Source: Alligator mississippiensis | Lineage: Eukaryota; Chordata; Crocodylia; Alligatoridae | Assembly: GCF_030867095.1 (NCBI RefSeq) | Contig: NC_081824.1 | Span: forward strand, 305,676,956-305,740,955 | Direction: 5' to 3' | Length of the DNA stretch: 64,000 bases | Part shown: piece by piece, positions 36,501 through 50,800 of the stretch | How the letters are laid out: the number at the start of each line of letters is the position of its first letter | Numbering within the stretch: position 1 is the stretch's first letter | The notes under the pieces: generated by a model | The model's database searches: none | Seen by the model: only the letters and a program-made list of their open reading frames with translations | Told to the model about the DNA's origin: nothing | Program-made: the position numbers and the translations under genes

Positions 36501-38184
36501 GAAGGATAGAAGTAACCCTGTACTGGGCTGCTCCTAACAGGGACCATGTGTACGCTCACTGCACAGCATTTTACTGAGCAGTAAGCCTTTATAGCATTAA
36601 TTGCATGTGTAGACATGCCCAGTGTATCCCAAACACATGGCTTCTGCCCAAACAGAAGCAAGTTTGTGCAAGATAAACTATCCGTAGTACCTAAGAACAT
36701 CTCAACTTCATAAGGACTGATGTTTAAGAACAACTTTAATTCTCCTGAACTCGAGTTAATTTTCCCACCATGGATTTGTGCACATCAAGTGAAAGGGTTA
36801 ATCTTAATTCAGGTATAGACTAGACTGAACAGAGGTTACAAAACACACCCAATATGACCCTTATTAAAAACCACAGCACTTGATCTTTTCAATATTTTCA
36901 CAGCTGCTGAAAGAGATTTGGATGCCAAATCACCTCTTCAGCTTTGAAAACCCCAGTCTACATCAACAGCGCAGCCTAGCAAGGCCATAGCTTTTACCTA
37001 CATATGTTTTAAGGTTTGTGTTGAGGGAAATTTGGTCTCTGTATGTGAACTGCTCCCCTGAGCCACAGTAAGGATACTAAGCTACTAGGACCTTGTCTCC
37101 AACACTGGCAAGCTATAAATGCTTTAAAGGCAGAGTAGAAGAAATAGGGCAAGTATAGAGTGAACCATCCTGTCATACCCTCCCAGGTCCCACCAATCAT
37201 AGGTTTTGGGATGTCCTAAACCCATGGTTGCATCTCTACTTGTTGTGTTTAGCAGCCCCTTCATAAATCTGTCTAATCCCTTTTTGAACCCAGTTATACT
37301 ACTGGTCTTCACTACATGCTGTGGCAATGAGTTTCACATGTTAATCATGTATTATATGCAACTGAAATACTTCTCTTTCATTTTATTTAAAGCTGCAGCC
37401 TAATAATTTGATTGGGTGCCCCCTAGATTTTGTATTTGGAAAGATAATACACTCTTGACTTTCTCACACCTTTCACGATGTTATAGACCTCTGTCATGTC
37501 TTCCCCTTCCTCCCTCTCCTCAGTCATCGCTGCTCCAACCTGAAAAGTCCTAGTTTTTTCAGTCTCTCCTCATATAAAGGACAGACTTGAGCAGTCTAAA
37601 GTTTTCATTCTGTTTGGCAAGCAATTAATTGGTGTCATGTAGGATGCTTGCAGACGTAATCCCCCCACAAAATGGCACTTTACTTTAAACACGGCATGTT
37701 TCCACGCCAAATCTGCACATGCCCAGAAGAGGCAGCGCATTACTTCAACCTGGCTCGCCTGATGTCTGTAAAGATCAAGCGCTTTAATGCGGCTTTTTTC
37801 GGGTTTTCTATCTAATAGCTGATTGAAAGCACCAAAAAGCCCTGCTGAAGTGCCAGATCTTTATAGACACTGCAGAGCCAGGCTGAAGTAACACATTGCT
37901 TCTTGTGGTAAAGCACGGGATTTTTCTTTTCTTTTCTTTTTTTTAAATGTCTGTAAGCAGCCATAACGTTATCTGGCTGTGCATTATGTCTCGATGTTTA
38001 AATATTCCAGTCTCTATGGGGGTGATTTTATCAACTTGGCAGTTTGTAAAATCCTATTGAGAACCCATCACATTCTGCAGCTTTACTACTCAACAGGGCT
38101 TTGAAGGCTTCCACTGCTACTTTATGTGATATTTCTTTCTCTGAGTCTCATTTTTTTCAAGAGCTATACCTCTTTTAATGCTTC

Positions 38185-38245
<61 letters not shown>

Positions 38246-41200
38246 TTGCTGCATATTTCCTTCAAGGTCATAGAAGCTTTTACATACAGAACCAAACAAT
38301 GTTCTAAATGGGTTCTGGGTCCTGGCTGGATCTCCCATTACTTTTTAATATTTGCGGGTTTTATTTTATTTTCCTCAGTTTACATGTAACTTACTCCTGA
38401 GCTTTATTATCTTTTTCACTGTAGTAACATTGAGTAATAATGGTAGCATGGCTGGTCCTCTTTATTTTCATTGTACTAATTCCTCTTCAGATCCTAACTG
38501 ATTCCTTGCTGATCCCATAATGGTTTACTTTGTTTGCATATGGGACTTGAGGGGGAGAGGGAAAGAAGGATGAATGAGCACGCAAGTGCATGCACACACA
38601 AGTACACAGGCTTTCCTGCTTCTCCACATGCCACCCACAATGAGATTTCAGCAGTACTCCAAAGCATGGAAGAGCTGCTACTTTAAAAGTCACAAAATTG
38701 AATGTATTCAAACCTAGACTACCACTGCAAGATACCAACAAATCCAGTATGTGTGGTCTAAATTGGGCTGATTACATGGGCTGGCCACAAACAGAATGTA
38801 ATACAATCAGCACACAGTACAATTCACAACAGTATAACAGAATGAATACTCAAATGGGACATGCATCAAAGGGCATTAAAGAATTAACTAAAAAACAAAT
38901 CAAGTTGTTAAGCCAGGTTGATACCTTATATTTTTATTATTATTAACTGTACTGTGGTAGTGCCAATGGACTGATCAAGGATAGGACCCCATCATGCCAG
39001 GCAATGTATAAACAGAGTACAGACTCCCACAGAGCTTAGAATCTAAATGTACTTCATACAGGGCTTATATCTCACACATGCACAGAAAAGGAAGACTCAT
39101 TTCATTTGAATGGCAGTGAAAACAAGAGTCATCAGGAGACCACTCCTCTAGTTTTTACTTGTGCGGTGCTAAACAATCATGTATTAGCTCCAGAATGGTG
39201 TGTATATATGCATACCAAGCCAATCACATGGGTACCAAATGTAAGAGGGGAACAAATAATCTATAATTAAACTGTAAAAGCAAAGTATTCATTAAAAAAA
39301 AATAGGTTCCAGATTTCTACCACAATCAGGCTTCATCACAGCTTTCTTCCTGTATCAGATTTTTGGTGAAAAGGGGAGGGCAAGATGAGAGGACACAGAA
39401 TTGTTACAGACAAGTAATATGTCCCTCTTGTTCAATATCTTCATTAATTGTTCAATATCTTCATTAATGATCTGGAAGATAAGATGGAGTGTACCCTCAA
39501 CAAGTTTGTGAAGGACACCAAGCTGGGGCGAATAGTAGATACACTAGAGGGTAGGGCTAGGATTCAGAGTAACCTAGACAAATTGGAGGATTGGGCCAAA
39601 AGAAATTTCATGAGGTTCAATAAGGACAAGTGCAAAGTCCTGCACTTAGGACAGAACAATCCCATGCACTGCTACAGGCTGGGGATCAACTGGTTAAGCA
39701 GCAGCTCTGGAGAAAAGTACCTGGGGGTTACAGTGGACAATAAGCTGAATACGAGTCAACAGTGTGCCCTTGTTGCCAAGAAGGCTAACAGCACGATGAG
39801 CTGCATTAGTGTTGCCAGCAGATCAAGGAAAGTAATTATTCCCCTCTATTCTGCACTGGGGAAGCCACATCTGGAGTACTGTGTCTAGTTTTGGACCCCA
39901 CACTATAGAAAGGATGTGGACAAGTTGAAGAGAGTCCCGCGGAGGGCAACAAAAATGGTTAGGGGCTGGGGTGCATGACTTCTGAGGATAGGCTGAGGAA
40001 ACTGGGCTTATTTAGTCTGCAGAAGAAAAGACTGAGGGGTGATTTGATAGCAGCCTTTAGCTACCTGAAGGGTGGGAACAAAGAGAATGGAGCTCAACTG
40101 GGTTTCAGTGGTGGCAGATGACAGAACAAGCAGCAATGGTCTCAAGTTGCAGCAAGGAAAGTTTAGGTTACATGTTAGGAAAAACTTACTCACTTCGAGT
40201 GTAGTGAAGCACTGGAACAGGTTACCCAGAGAGGCTGTGGAATCTTCATCGTTGGAGGCTCTTGAAGTCCAGCTTGACAAAGCCCTGGCTGGAATGATTT
40301 AGTTGGGGATGGTTTGATAAGATGACCTCTGGAGGTCCCTTCCAACCCTAATTTTCTATGATTCTTATTCTTACTTCTGCCAATCAGTGTTGATTGTTTT
40401 CTATAGATTGTCTTCAATAGATCTGATTGTCTTCTGTGCATTTCTGGTAATGTTAAACTTTTAGTAACATACCCTGAGAAGTGAACATTTATGGAGACCA
40501 GTTTATCCAAAAAGTAATTGACAGAAGCTACATTCTTAACCTTACATATTTTCTGTCTTCTCAGAAGTGCTATATCTATACTTACTACTTCTCTTTCTAT
40601 TTCTAGTTCTATGGTATTTCAGGATTAAGAACAAGAATGTGAAAGTCCCAAGCTCATAGAAAACAGCTGTTTAGCTCAGTTGGTTAGAGCATGATGCTAA
40701 TAAGACCAAGGTTACAGATTCCGTCCTTGGATGGACTAGATGATCTCTGGAGGTCCCTTCCGGCCTTACTCCTCTATATTTACACTTGGATTGCCCTCAT
40801 CTCTGTTTAAGAAAAAAAATCTCTCTCCTCATGCACTCTCCTGAAAACTTCGAGCATGTGCCTGAAAAGAATGTGATCATACCAAGAATACCAGTAATCT
40901 GAAAATGGTGGCAAATTTTTGGGATTCAATGGAAAACTAAGGTCACTCATGATGAAGGTCACTCATGATGAAGGTTGGTACAGCTGGATCAATACCCTGC
41001 CAGTCAAAGATTAACTAGAAAGTTAACTTCCAGGTGTTCTGTGTTTACAGGTGGTTTCTGTTCTCATATCCGGGTATATATAGACCATACCATTGAAGTC
41101 AAAGTGAAACAAAACTCTTAGGAAGTCCCTACAACATGTTCACAACAACTGACTTGGATGACTACACAGTCCGGTGGGTGGCGAATTGGCTGGAGGGTCG

Positions 41201-44200
41201 CACCCAGAGAGTCATGGTGGATGTGTCGGTTTCGACCTGGAAGGGTGTGGGCAGTGGGGTCCTGCAGGGTTCGGTCCTTGGACCGATACTCTTTAATGTC
41301 TTCATCAGCAACTTGGATGAGGGAGTGAAGTGTACTCTGTCCAAGTTTGCGGATGACACAAAGCTATGGGGAGAAGCGGACACGCCGGAGGGCAGGGAAC
41401 AGCTGCAAGCAGACCTGGACAGGTTGGACAAGTGGGCAGAAAATAACAGAATGCAGTTCAACAAGGAGAAATGCAAAGTGCTGCACCTAGGGAGGAAAAA
41501 TGTCCAGCATACCTACTGCCTAGGAAATGACCTGCTGGGTGGCACGGAAGTGGAAAGGGATCTTGGAGTCCTAGTGGACTCCAAGATGAACATGAGTCGG
41601 CAGTGTGACGAAGCCATCAGAAAAGCCAATGGCACTTTATCGTGCATCAGCAGATGCATGACAAATAGATCCAAAGAGGTGATACTTTCCCTCTATCGGG
41701 CGCTGGTCAGACCGCAGTTGGAGTACTGCGTGCAATTCTGGGCACTGCACTTCAAGAGGGATGTGGATAACCTGGAGAGGGTCCAGAGAAGGGCCACTCG
41801 TATGGTTAAGGGCCTGCAGACCAAGCCCTACGAGGAGAGACTAGAGAAACTGGATCTTTTCAGCCTCCGCAAGAGAAGGTTGAGAGGCAACCTTGTGGCT
41901 GCCTATAAGTTCATCATGGGGCACAGAAGAGAATTGGTGAGGTTTTACTCACCAAGGCGCCCCCGGGGGTTACAAGAAATAATGGCCACAAGCTAGCAGA
42001 GAGCAGATTTAGACTGGACATTAGGAAGAACTTCTTCACAGTTCGAGTGGCCAAGGTCTGGAACGGGCTCCCAAGGGAGGTGGTGCTCTCCCCTACCCTG
42101 GGGGTCTTCAAGAGGAGGTTAGATATGCATCTAGCTGGGGTCATCTAGACCCAGCACTCTTTCCTGCCTGTGCAGGGGGTCGGACTCGATGATCTATTGA
42201 GGTCCCTTCCGACCCTAACATCTATGAATCTATGACTTGCATTAATAATACTTGCTTCACTGGAGTTTTGTGAGAATTAATATTCTTCAAGTGACTTGAA
42301 GATATAAAATACTCTTTGCTTAACTAAACACTAATTTGTAATTATTTGCAAAGTGCAAAATTTGAACCATTACTTCATCTTCCCTTTCCTTGTTGGTCTC
42401 CCTATCCTCTTTGCGCTGTCATTTTCAGTGCCTGGCCCCGCTACATCTCTGTTCAAGGCCATAAGTACAAATCTTGCCATGTTTCGCGAACCAGGGCTTT
42501 CATTAACAAATCAGATACTCTAAAATTCTGCTTTCTCCAGCAAGACTGACACTCCACCTTTAGTTCCCTGATTTATCGTGTAGTGCTTTCAATCCTCAGT
42601 ATGACATGCATACAACTCCCCATGCTCTAGTCTCTTTCGTTAAACACCACGTTTATCAGCCTTTATTGTTTCCTTTGCGTTGAGTGGCCTCTATAAAGGA
42701 GAATGCCCATAAAGCTTTGATGCTCTGGAGTGTTTCTGCCAAAAAAGCCTGTTCCTCTGCCTGATCAACATCCATGCCCAGCTACATCTACTCAGCTATT
42801 CTGCTTTTCTCAGACACATGTACATTCAAGCCAGAATTAGGGCTAAAGCCTTTTAACAAAGTGTCTTCTTTTGGACTGACTGCCCGTTTAGGACCACTTG
42901 AAGGAGTAATTTCATGCTATGCTTCTTAAAAATACCCATTAGGACTTTTTTAAACCAATACTTTAAAACACAAAGAAAACCCTGCTAAAAGTCTGTCACA
43001 TAGCCCTTGATAAATTAACTTTTACATAGCTCTTATGTTAAGGAGCATTTTTTAAGTCAGGCCAAGGCACAGCTTCCTTTTTTGCGAGTGCATGCCTCCT
43101 CCCCTCACCGTGAGCTCTGGGAACCAACTTGAAAGGTTACATTTCTGCCTGAAGTGGGCTTACAATAGGTACAACTACTCAAGTTTATTCCTCAAACCAT
43201 ATAATAAAAGACCCCCAAATGAATCAGTATCCTTGAATTCCGAAGGATTGATTCACAGCATGCGGACAGTATGCTGCCTCTGCATCCTACAACGTAACTG
43301 GAAATAAGGCTCTAACACTGCACTTTAATCTTCCCATTTAATGAGTAACCCAAATGCAATTCTAACCTAGAAAATGCTGCTGTGACCTTTAAAACCACTG
43401 TAGATTTTCTGTAGGCAAAACTGTCCCTGATGTATACTACTTGGACAGTTCTATTTTATGTTGCACAGGCTGTATGAATCATTCTTTCCTGAAGAATACC
43501 TGCTAAACTCAAATTAATCCAGCTGGAAGCCAGTATCAGCATTCAACTACAAAAACAATTTGAGATGTTATTATTTGAAGCTCAACAAGCAAAGCTTGAG
43601 CTTCTCAACTGTATGGATGATGTGAGTGCCAAAGCATCTTTTTCAATCTCTGACTACAACCTAGAAATCTGTGTCAGAGCAGTAAGGTATGTCACACCAT
43701 TGCATCAGCTTTTTCCATTTTCTGAGAATCAGCACATGCTTTGTGCTGGTCAACCCCCTAGAAATGTATGCACAAAAATGGCCCTGAAATGCACTCTACT
43801 GTGGAAGAACAAAATAGGATGATTTATCTTTTATTTAAATTTAAATATTTCTTAACAAGAATAGTGAAACCTCACCTGGAATCTGCCTCCCTGCCTATTA
43901 TGTTATGGTTATCCCTGTGCAATCTGAAATTAGTTTTTCTCTAATCCATTTTGAATCAATCAAAACAGATTAATAATAATCAATAATCAGCTCTCCTATC
44001 ATCTTTAAATATAAGGCTAAATACTGTCTGCTCCACAACGGTAAAGGTGGCCTCTTCCCACTCACAAACAAGGAAAGTAGACTCTACGGTAGAGTGGAAA
44101 GTTTTCTTGTTTAATATGCTATACCCTGTCTCCCATTAAGGATGTATGGCCTATCGGAAGTCAATCATGCCCCCCCTCCCAGCTACTGAGAGGATATACT

Positions 44201-47200
44201 GCCATCAGGCGGAAATAATGGCCAGCAGCACATTGCTGTTCACTTTAATCTTGCTCAGATCTGTAGATTGCCATTAAAAAAATCTGGTCTGTGCCAGCAA
44301 GATCCCCGTTTCAGGAAATGCATCTCCCTGTACCTCTTTCTTTCCAGCTTCCATCAATAGCAGGCTTAGCCCATTCATGATTGATTGCCTACTATACAAA
44401 AAGTAAAAACTCTAACAAACAATCTCCGTGTGGCTGTTCTTATATTCTCTTCCCAACTGCAAACAACTCTCAGCCATGTCAGAGCACTGCTGCTCCTATA
44501 CAGATTAATTACAGGTATGACCAGGGGAAAGCAGATTTTGTGATGCATATGTAGTACGGACCCTAATCCAAGAATTATCTTGCAGTTTGCCATAATTGCA
44601 CATGAATGAATATGCCAAAATGTGCCAGAAATTGTGTTACACCTTTTCAATGGAATTTCTGTTTTAAATCTGGGCACTGAAAAATATTCTGACGATCTAA
44701 AACAGAATAAAGAGGCCAGACAACACAGTAATGGAATATTTAAGGCTAGAAAAAAAGAAAAAGTTGCCTATTACAATTTATCAAGAACTAACATACAGTG
44801 GTAAAAAGTAAGTGACATCACAGTTTCTGGTTACCAAGGAACTAATACCCAAGCCTATGCTGAGTGTGTCTGCATAAATGATGAGTCAGTGGTCTAAAGT
44901 ATTTCATGCACAACTGACTACCAGTACACTGTGCAATGGCAAAGCATCAGATTTTCTCACAACTATAACCCGAGGCAAGAACATTTTCACGTGGCTCTTT
45001 GTCTTCCCCTGAGTGAGGATATAGCAATCCCTCTCTGACGGAAATCAGAAGTTTGATCCAACAAACCCACTGAAGGCTACCTGTGGCTCACTTCTACAGA
45101 TAAAACCTGGTAAGTTTTCCTCATTACATAGAAGTAGTTATGTAGAAGGACATGGAAATAGGCTTGATTCAGCAAGGGACTGGCATTACTCAGACTAAAA
45201 CAATGATAAGACAATAGCCCACTCTGACAATATCCTGGAATGATGCTCAAGTGCTGAAATTTTCAATAGCGGCACAGGATAGCGCTCTTTTGCTCTACCC
45301 CAATGCCAGTTGCTCCTAACTTTGTCCTTCAAATTTTAACAGAAAGTCGGTTGACACTAGAATCTCTAAAAGATGTCACATGGAACAGAAGGGCCGAATG
45401 CTCAGATCAAGCAAAGAGGGAGAACGGATGTATTACGCAAACTGCCACAGAGAGGAAAGTCTCACTGGTGTTTTTAGCTGATGAGAGCGCTGCCCAGACC
45501 TGCAGCACGCTGGCAGAATTCCCATGTTTGATGGTAAAACAGAATAAACCTATTTAGCATTTAATTCTCATGGAATTCTTTTTTTCTGAAATGGTGCCTC
45601 ACACAACCAGATTTACACGTCCGAAGACTTAACATGATGTGAGCAAACAAATCCCATCTGTAATGACCCTTTTAAAGTTCAGTGTTTACAGGGAAACATA
45701 TATGGCTAAGGAGAGATGAGGCAAATATTATTTTAGAGGTAAGTAGCTTAACAATGCTATGAATTGGCAGGAACCTCACTGTGCTGGTTTGGTTTCTGAG
45801 CCCAGGACTGTGCTGCTTTCCAGCTGCACTCTGGCCCCTTGGTGAGATACATGCCCTGCCCATTCACTCCTGCTCTGTGTGCCCAAACCAGACAAATAAG
45901 TGGCGCAAACTATTTAGAGCACCTTGGGGACTCTTTCACCTCTGTGTCTCAGGACAGCCAGACAGATGGGGGCAAGGAAACATACTCAGGACCCCTCTAG
46001 AGCCATCTACATTGCCTAAATAATGGGCATGGGCACATAGAGCAAGAATGAATGGGCAGGACTCATTTCTCGCTGGCAATTAAATCATGGAGGAAAGTGT
46101 TGATGGTATTCCTGGTGGTCAGGATCTGAAGCATCTGTTCCAAGCTCCAGGATTCAGTAGGTTTCTTTGACTGATGTCAGGGAGCCATGAAGCAGCTTCA
46201 TAATTATCCTCTTTACTTGCCCTGTGACAAGCATATCTTGCTAAAGGAGAGAAGCTGGTACTTTTGGCGTATCTCTACATACGATTCCACACTGTTTGGA
46301 CCTGGAGAAACCAAACTACTAGGTTAAAGGGGCTCACCTTCGTAATACGTCAGAGGATTTTTGCTTTGGCAGAATTAACAGTTTGTCCTCTTCTATCCTA
46401 ACTAACTGAAAATTTATTTAGCTTCTTTGTAAAACATCGCAAATACTCTAGACAAAAAAAACCCTGCCACCTGTATAACGGAACACCCCAAAGTTATGCT
46501 CGTATTTTTAAATATCTTCGAGTTCCACCACAATCTAAGAAAACCTGATGAGTGAAAAGTCTATGCAAAATATGGATCAACTATTTATTTATGCTCCATT
46601 TAAGCCAATGGTTTATTGGGTTAACCTCTATTTGACCCAATGGAGGGACAAGTTGTTTTCCTTCAGCTAGTCATTAGTTGAACCGTAACTGATATTCCCA
46701 AGGAGAAACTTCATTTAAGTTGAAAAAAGAAAATCAATGAGCAGATGACTTAAGGACTAATGAGCACTCTGAGCTCCATCCTTTACCATAATCCTTTCTT
46801 CAGGCAAACAAGGAGAAAAAAAGAGAGAAAACCCCCACTTAATTCATGCAGTAAAACTGTATACCTGTGAGAAAGCAATTCCAAAAGCCACTCCAGCTAT
46901 GATTCCCATATTTGTCTCCATAAAACTGGTCACCAGATCATAGCAGCCCTGAAAGAGAGACAAACAATCATTCTTTACAAGTGTATACACAGGGATCCCT
47001 CTGATATAAGCTGGATTTAGTCAGATATTGAGTATTTTTGTCATGATGTCCAACACCACTTTAACTACTGAAAAATAAATAAAGTAAGCTAATGTTAAGT
47101 GAGGAGTTAACCCAATAACAGTGTTGACAGAAAAAAAAGATTTTGTAAACAAATCTGTCAGCCTAAGGAGGAAGTGCAATGCTATGCTGTTATAATTTTT

Positions 47201-47831
47201 GAGTGCCTCATGGTTTTTTTTTAAAGTTTAATTATAAAGTTTTATTAAAAAAATTAAACATTTTTACAGAACTGATCTGAAAACAGAACAGGACCAGATG
47301 GTAACATCCAGGTTGGGTGAGGGTGGGGAAGCCTAACTAGGAATGTGCTGCAAACATTCCTCAGATGTGTTGCGAGGCATTCTCCATGGCCTTGTCCTGG
47401 TAGGGGCAGCAAGCATGGTTTGAAATGGTTTATTAGATGCTTATATCATGAAGTTGTTTTGTATTGTATTTCCTCCAGAGAGGTCTGAGACTTAAAAAAG
47501 GTTTAAATCCACTTTCCTGATCTACAGTCGAGTGCCCAACAATTCCCTTGCTCCCCTCTACTTTAACAAACAGCCTTTGGAATCAACAGTAGTTCTCCAC
47601 AGAGGACAGAGGATTCTTGAGTATATGCTGCTCTTCTCCTGGATACGCCTTTTTACATCTCACTTGCAATATGTATATTTCCCTAAATTATTTTCCCAAA
47701 ATAAATATATGTTTAGAGAGGTTTAGAATTTGCTTTCTCCACTTACAGATGTTACAATGAATTCTAAATCTGCACAGCCTCAGGGAGCAAAAAGAAAGAC
47801 TTTTTTTTAATATGTTATAAATCTCATCAAA

Positions 47832-47865
<34 letters not shown>

Positions 47866-50800
47866 CCCTCCTCTACCTGCCAGGCTCTCTCCCCAAAACT
47901 GATCAAAAACTTATTTTCCTCCTGAAAACAATCCTGGAATGTTTTTTTGGGGGGTTTTTTAACCAGATGTTATATAAGCAATAAGCAGGGAATAAGCAGG
48001 AGGAGCTCATCCTCCTGCTCAGTGCAAACAATTACGATGTCATAGGGATCATGGAGACCTGGTGGGACTCCACCCATGACTGGACCACGGGTATAGATGG
48101 CTATGCCGTGTACAGGAGGGATCGTGTAGAGAAAAGGGGCAGGGGTGTAGCTCTCTATGTCAAGGAAAGCTACGTGTCCCTGCAAGCCGATATTGGCGAC
48201 CAGGGTGGACGGCTGGAGACCCTCTGGGTTAAAATCTGTGGGGAACACGGCACAGGGGACACAATGGTGGGAGTCTATTATAGACCTCCCACCGAAAGTC
48301 CTGAGCTTGACCAGGAGTTTGCCCAGGAACTGGCTGAGGCAGCTTGAGCTCCAGGACCATGGTTGTCATGGGTGACTTCAATTACCTGGACATCTCGTGG
48401 GAGGATCACTCAGCAAAATCTGAGCGGTCGCAGAGCTTCCTCTCATGCGTGGATGACCTCTACCTGACTCAAGAAGTCTATGGGCCAACGAGAGGCAAAG
48501 CGCTGCTCGACCTGGTGCTGGCTACTGGGGATGACCTAGTCGGCGACCTAGTGATCGATGGGAAGCTGGGTGACAGCGACCACGAGCTGATCACCTTCAC
48601 CATCCGCCGAAAAGCTGGCAAGTCGGTCAGCAACACGGAAGTCCTTGACTTCGGGAAAGCCAACTTTGACAAGCTCAGGAGGCTTGTCAGTGAGGCCCTA
48701 AGGGACTGTGACCACAGGGAGAGGGGAGTTCAAGAAGAGTGGTTGCTCCTCAAGGGAGCGATCCTCAATGCACAAACTAAGTCTATTCCATCTCGGAGGA
48801 AAGGCAGCAAGAGGGCACAGCAGCCCCTCTGGCTCTCCAGGGACCTTGCAGACCTCCTGAGGCTTAAAAGAAAGGCCTACAAAGGATGGAGGATGGGAGT
48901 CACCTCCAAGGAGGATTATTCTGCACTGGTCCGGTCCTGTAGGGAGCTGACCAGGAAAGCCAAGGCTGCAACTGAACTCCAGCTAGCTTTGAGCATCAAG
49001 GACAATAAAAAGTCCTTTCAGATATGTGGGGAGCCGGAGAAAAAGCAGGGGCAACGCTGGACCCCTGCTGAACCAGATGGGGCAACTGACAACTGACGCC
49101 CAGGAAAAAGCCAACCTATTAAATAGGTACTTTGTGTCGGTCTTTCATCAGCCCCATGGGACGCCCATGCCCGCTACAGGGCCGGGAAGTCCAGGCGAGG
49201 GTGATCCCCTGCCCTCCATTAATGCTGACTTCGTGAAGGAACATCTTGAGAAGCTGGATACCTTCAAGTCAGCCGGCCCTGACAATCTTCACCCCAGGGT
49301 ACTCAAGGAGCTGGCAAGCATCATAGCCCAGCCTCTAGCGCGGATCTTTGAAAACTCTTGGCGCTCTGGTGTAGTGCCTGAAGACTGGAAGAAGGCCAAT
49401 GTGGTGCCTATCTTCAAGAAAGGGAGGAAAGTGGATCCGGCTAACTATAGGCCCATCAGCATGACTTCTATCCCGGGGAAGATCTTAGAAAAGTTTATTA
49501 AGGAGGCCATCCTTAATGGACTGGCCGACGCCAACATTTAAGGGATAGCCAGCACAGGTTTGTTGCGGGTAGGTCTTGCTTGACCAATCTCATTTCCTTC
49601 TACGACCAGGTGACCTATCACCTGGACAAGGGAGATGAGATTGATGTCATATATCTTGACTTCAAAAAAGCCTTTGATCTGGTGTCCCATGATCGTCTCT
49701 TGGAGAAACTGGCCAATTGTCACCTTGGGTCCTCCACAATCCACTGGTTGGAAAATTGGCTCCGGGGTCGGACCCAGAGGGTAGTAATTGATGGAAGTCA
49801 CTCATCGTGGTGTCCTGTGACCAGTGGGGTCCCCCAGGGCTCTGTCCTTGGACCCATACTGTTCAACATCTTCATTAACGATGTGGACACTGGAGTCAGA
49901 AGCGGACTGGCCAAGTTCGCCGATGACACCAAACTTTGGGGCAAAGCATCCACGCCAGAAGACAGGCGGGTGATCCAGGCTGACCTGGACAGGCTCAGCA
50001 AGTGGGCGGACGAGAATCTGATGGTGTTCAACGCCGATAAATGCAAGGTTCTCCACCTTGGGAAAAAAAACCCGCAGCATCCTTATAGGCTCGGCAGTGC
50101 TATGTTGGCTAGCACTATGGAAGAAAGAGACTTGGGGGTCATCATTGACCACAAGATGAACATGAGCCTGCAGTGCGATGCTGCGGCTAGTAAAGCGACC
50201 AAAACGCTGGCTTGCATCCATGGATGCTTCTCAAGCAAATCCCGGGACGTCATTCTCCCCCTATACTTGGCCTTAGTGAGGCCGCAGCTGGAATACTGCG
50301 TCCAGTTTTGGGCTCCACAATTCAAAAAAGATGTGGAGAAGCTTGAGAGAGTCCAGAGAAGAGCCACGCGCATGATCAGAGGTCAGGGAAGCAGACCCTA
50401 CAATGACAGGCTGAGAGCCCTGGGGCTCTTTAGCCTGGAAAAGCGCAGGCTCAGGGGTGATCTGATGGCCACCTACAAGTTTATCAGGGGTGACCACCAA
50501 TATCTGGGGGAACGTTTGTTCATCAGAGCGCCCCAAGGGATGACGAGGTCGAATGGTCACAAACTACTACAAGATCGTTTCAGGCTGGACATAAGGAAGA
50601 ATTTCTTTACTGTCCGAGCCCCCAAGGTCTGGAACAGCCTGCCACCGGAGGTTGTTCAAGCGCCTTCATTGAACACCTTCAAGATGAAACTGGATGCTTA
50701 TCTTGCTGGGATCCTATGACCCCAGCTGACTTCCTGCCCTTTGGGCGGGGGGCTGGACTCGATTATCTTCCGAGGTCCCTTCCAGCCCTAATGTCTATGA

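Noticed and set aside
40665..40740. Functional tRNA-Ile gene
   Set aside because: Acceptor stem does not pair, the B box is degenerate, and the 3' side is CR1 sequence with no terminator; interpreted as a SINE head.
49802..50221. 139-codon minus-strand frame opposite the CR1 RT
   Set aside because: Shadow of the coding CR1 frame.
49580..50719. 379-codon frame as a host gene
   Set aside because: It encodes CR1 reverse transcriptase ([16 protein letters not shown] motifs) and belongs to the LINE at 47993-50825.
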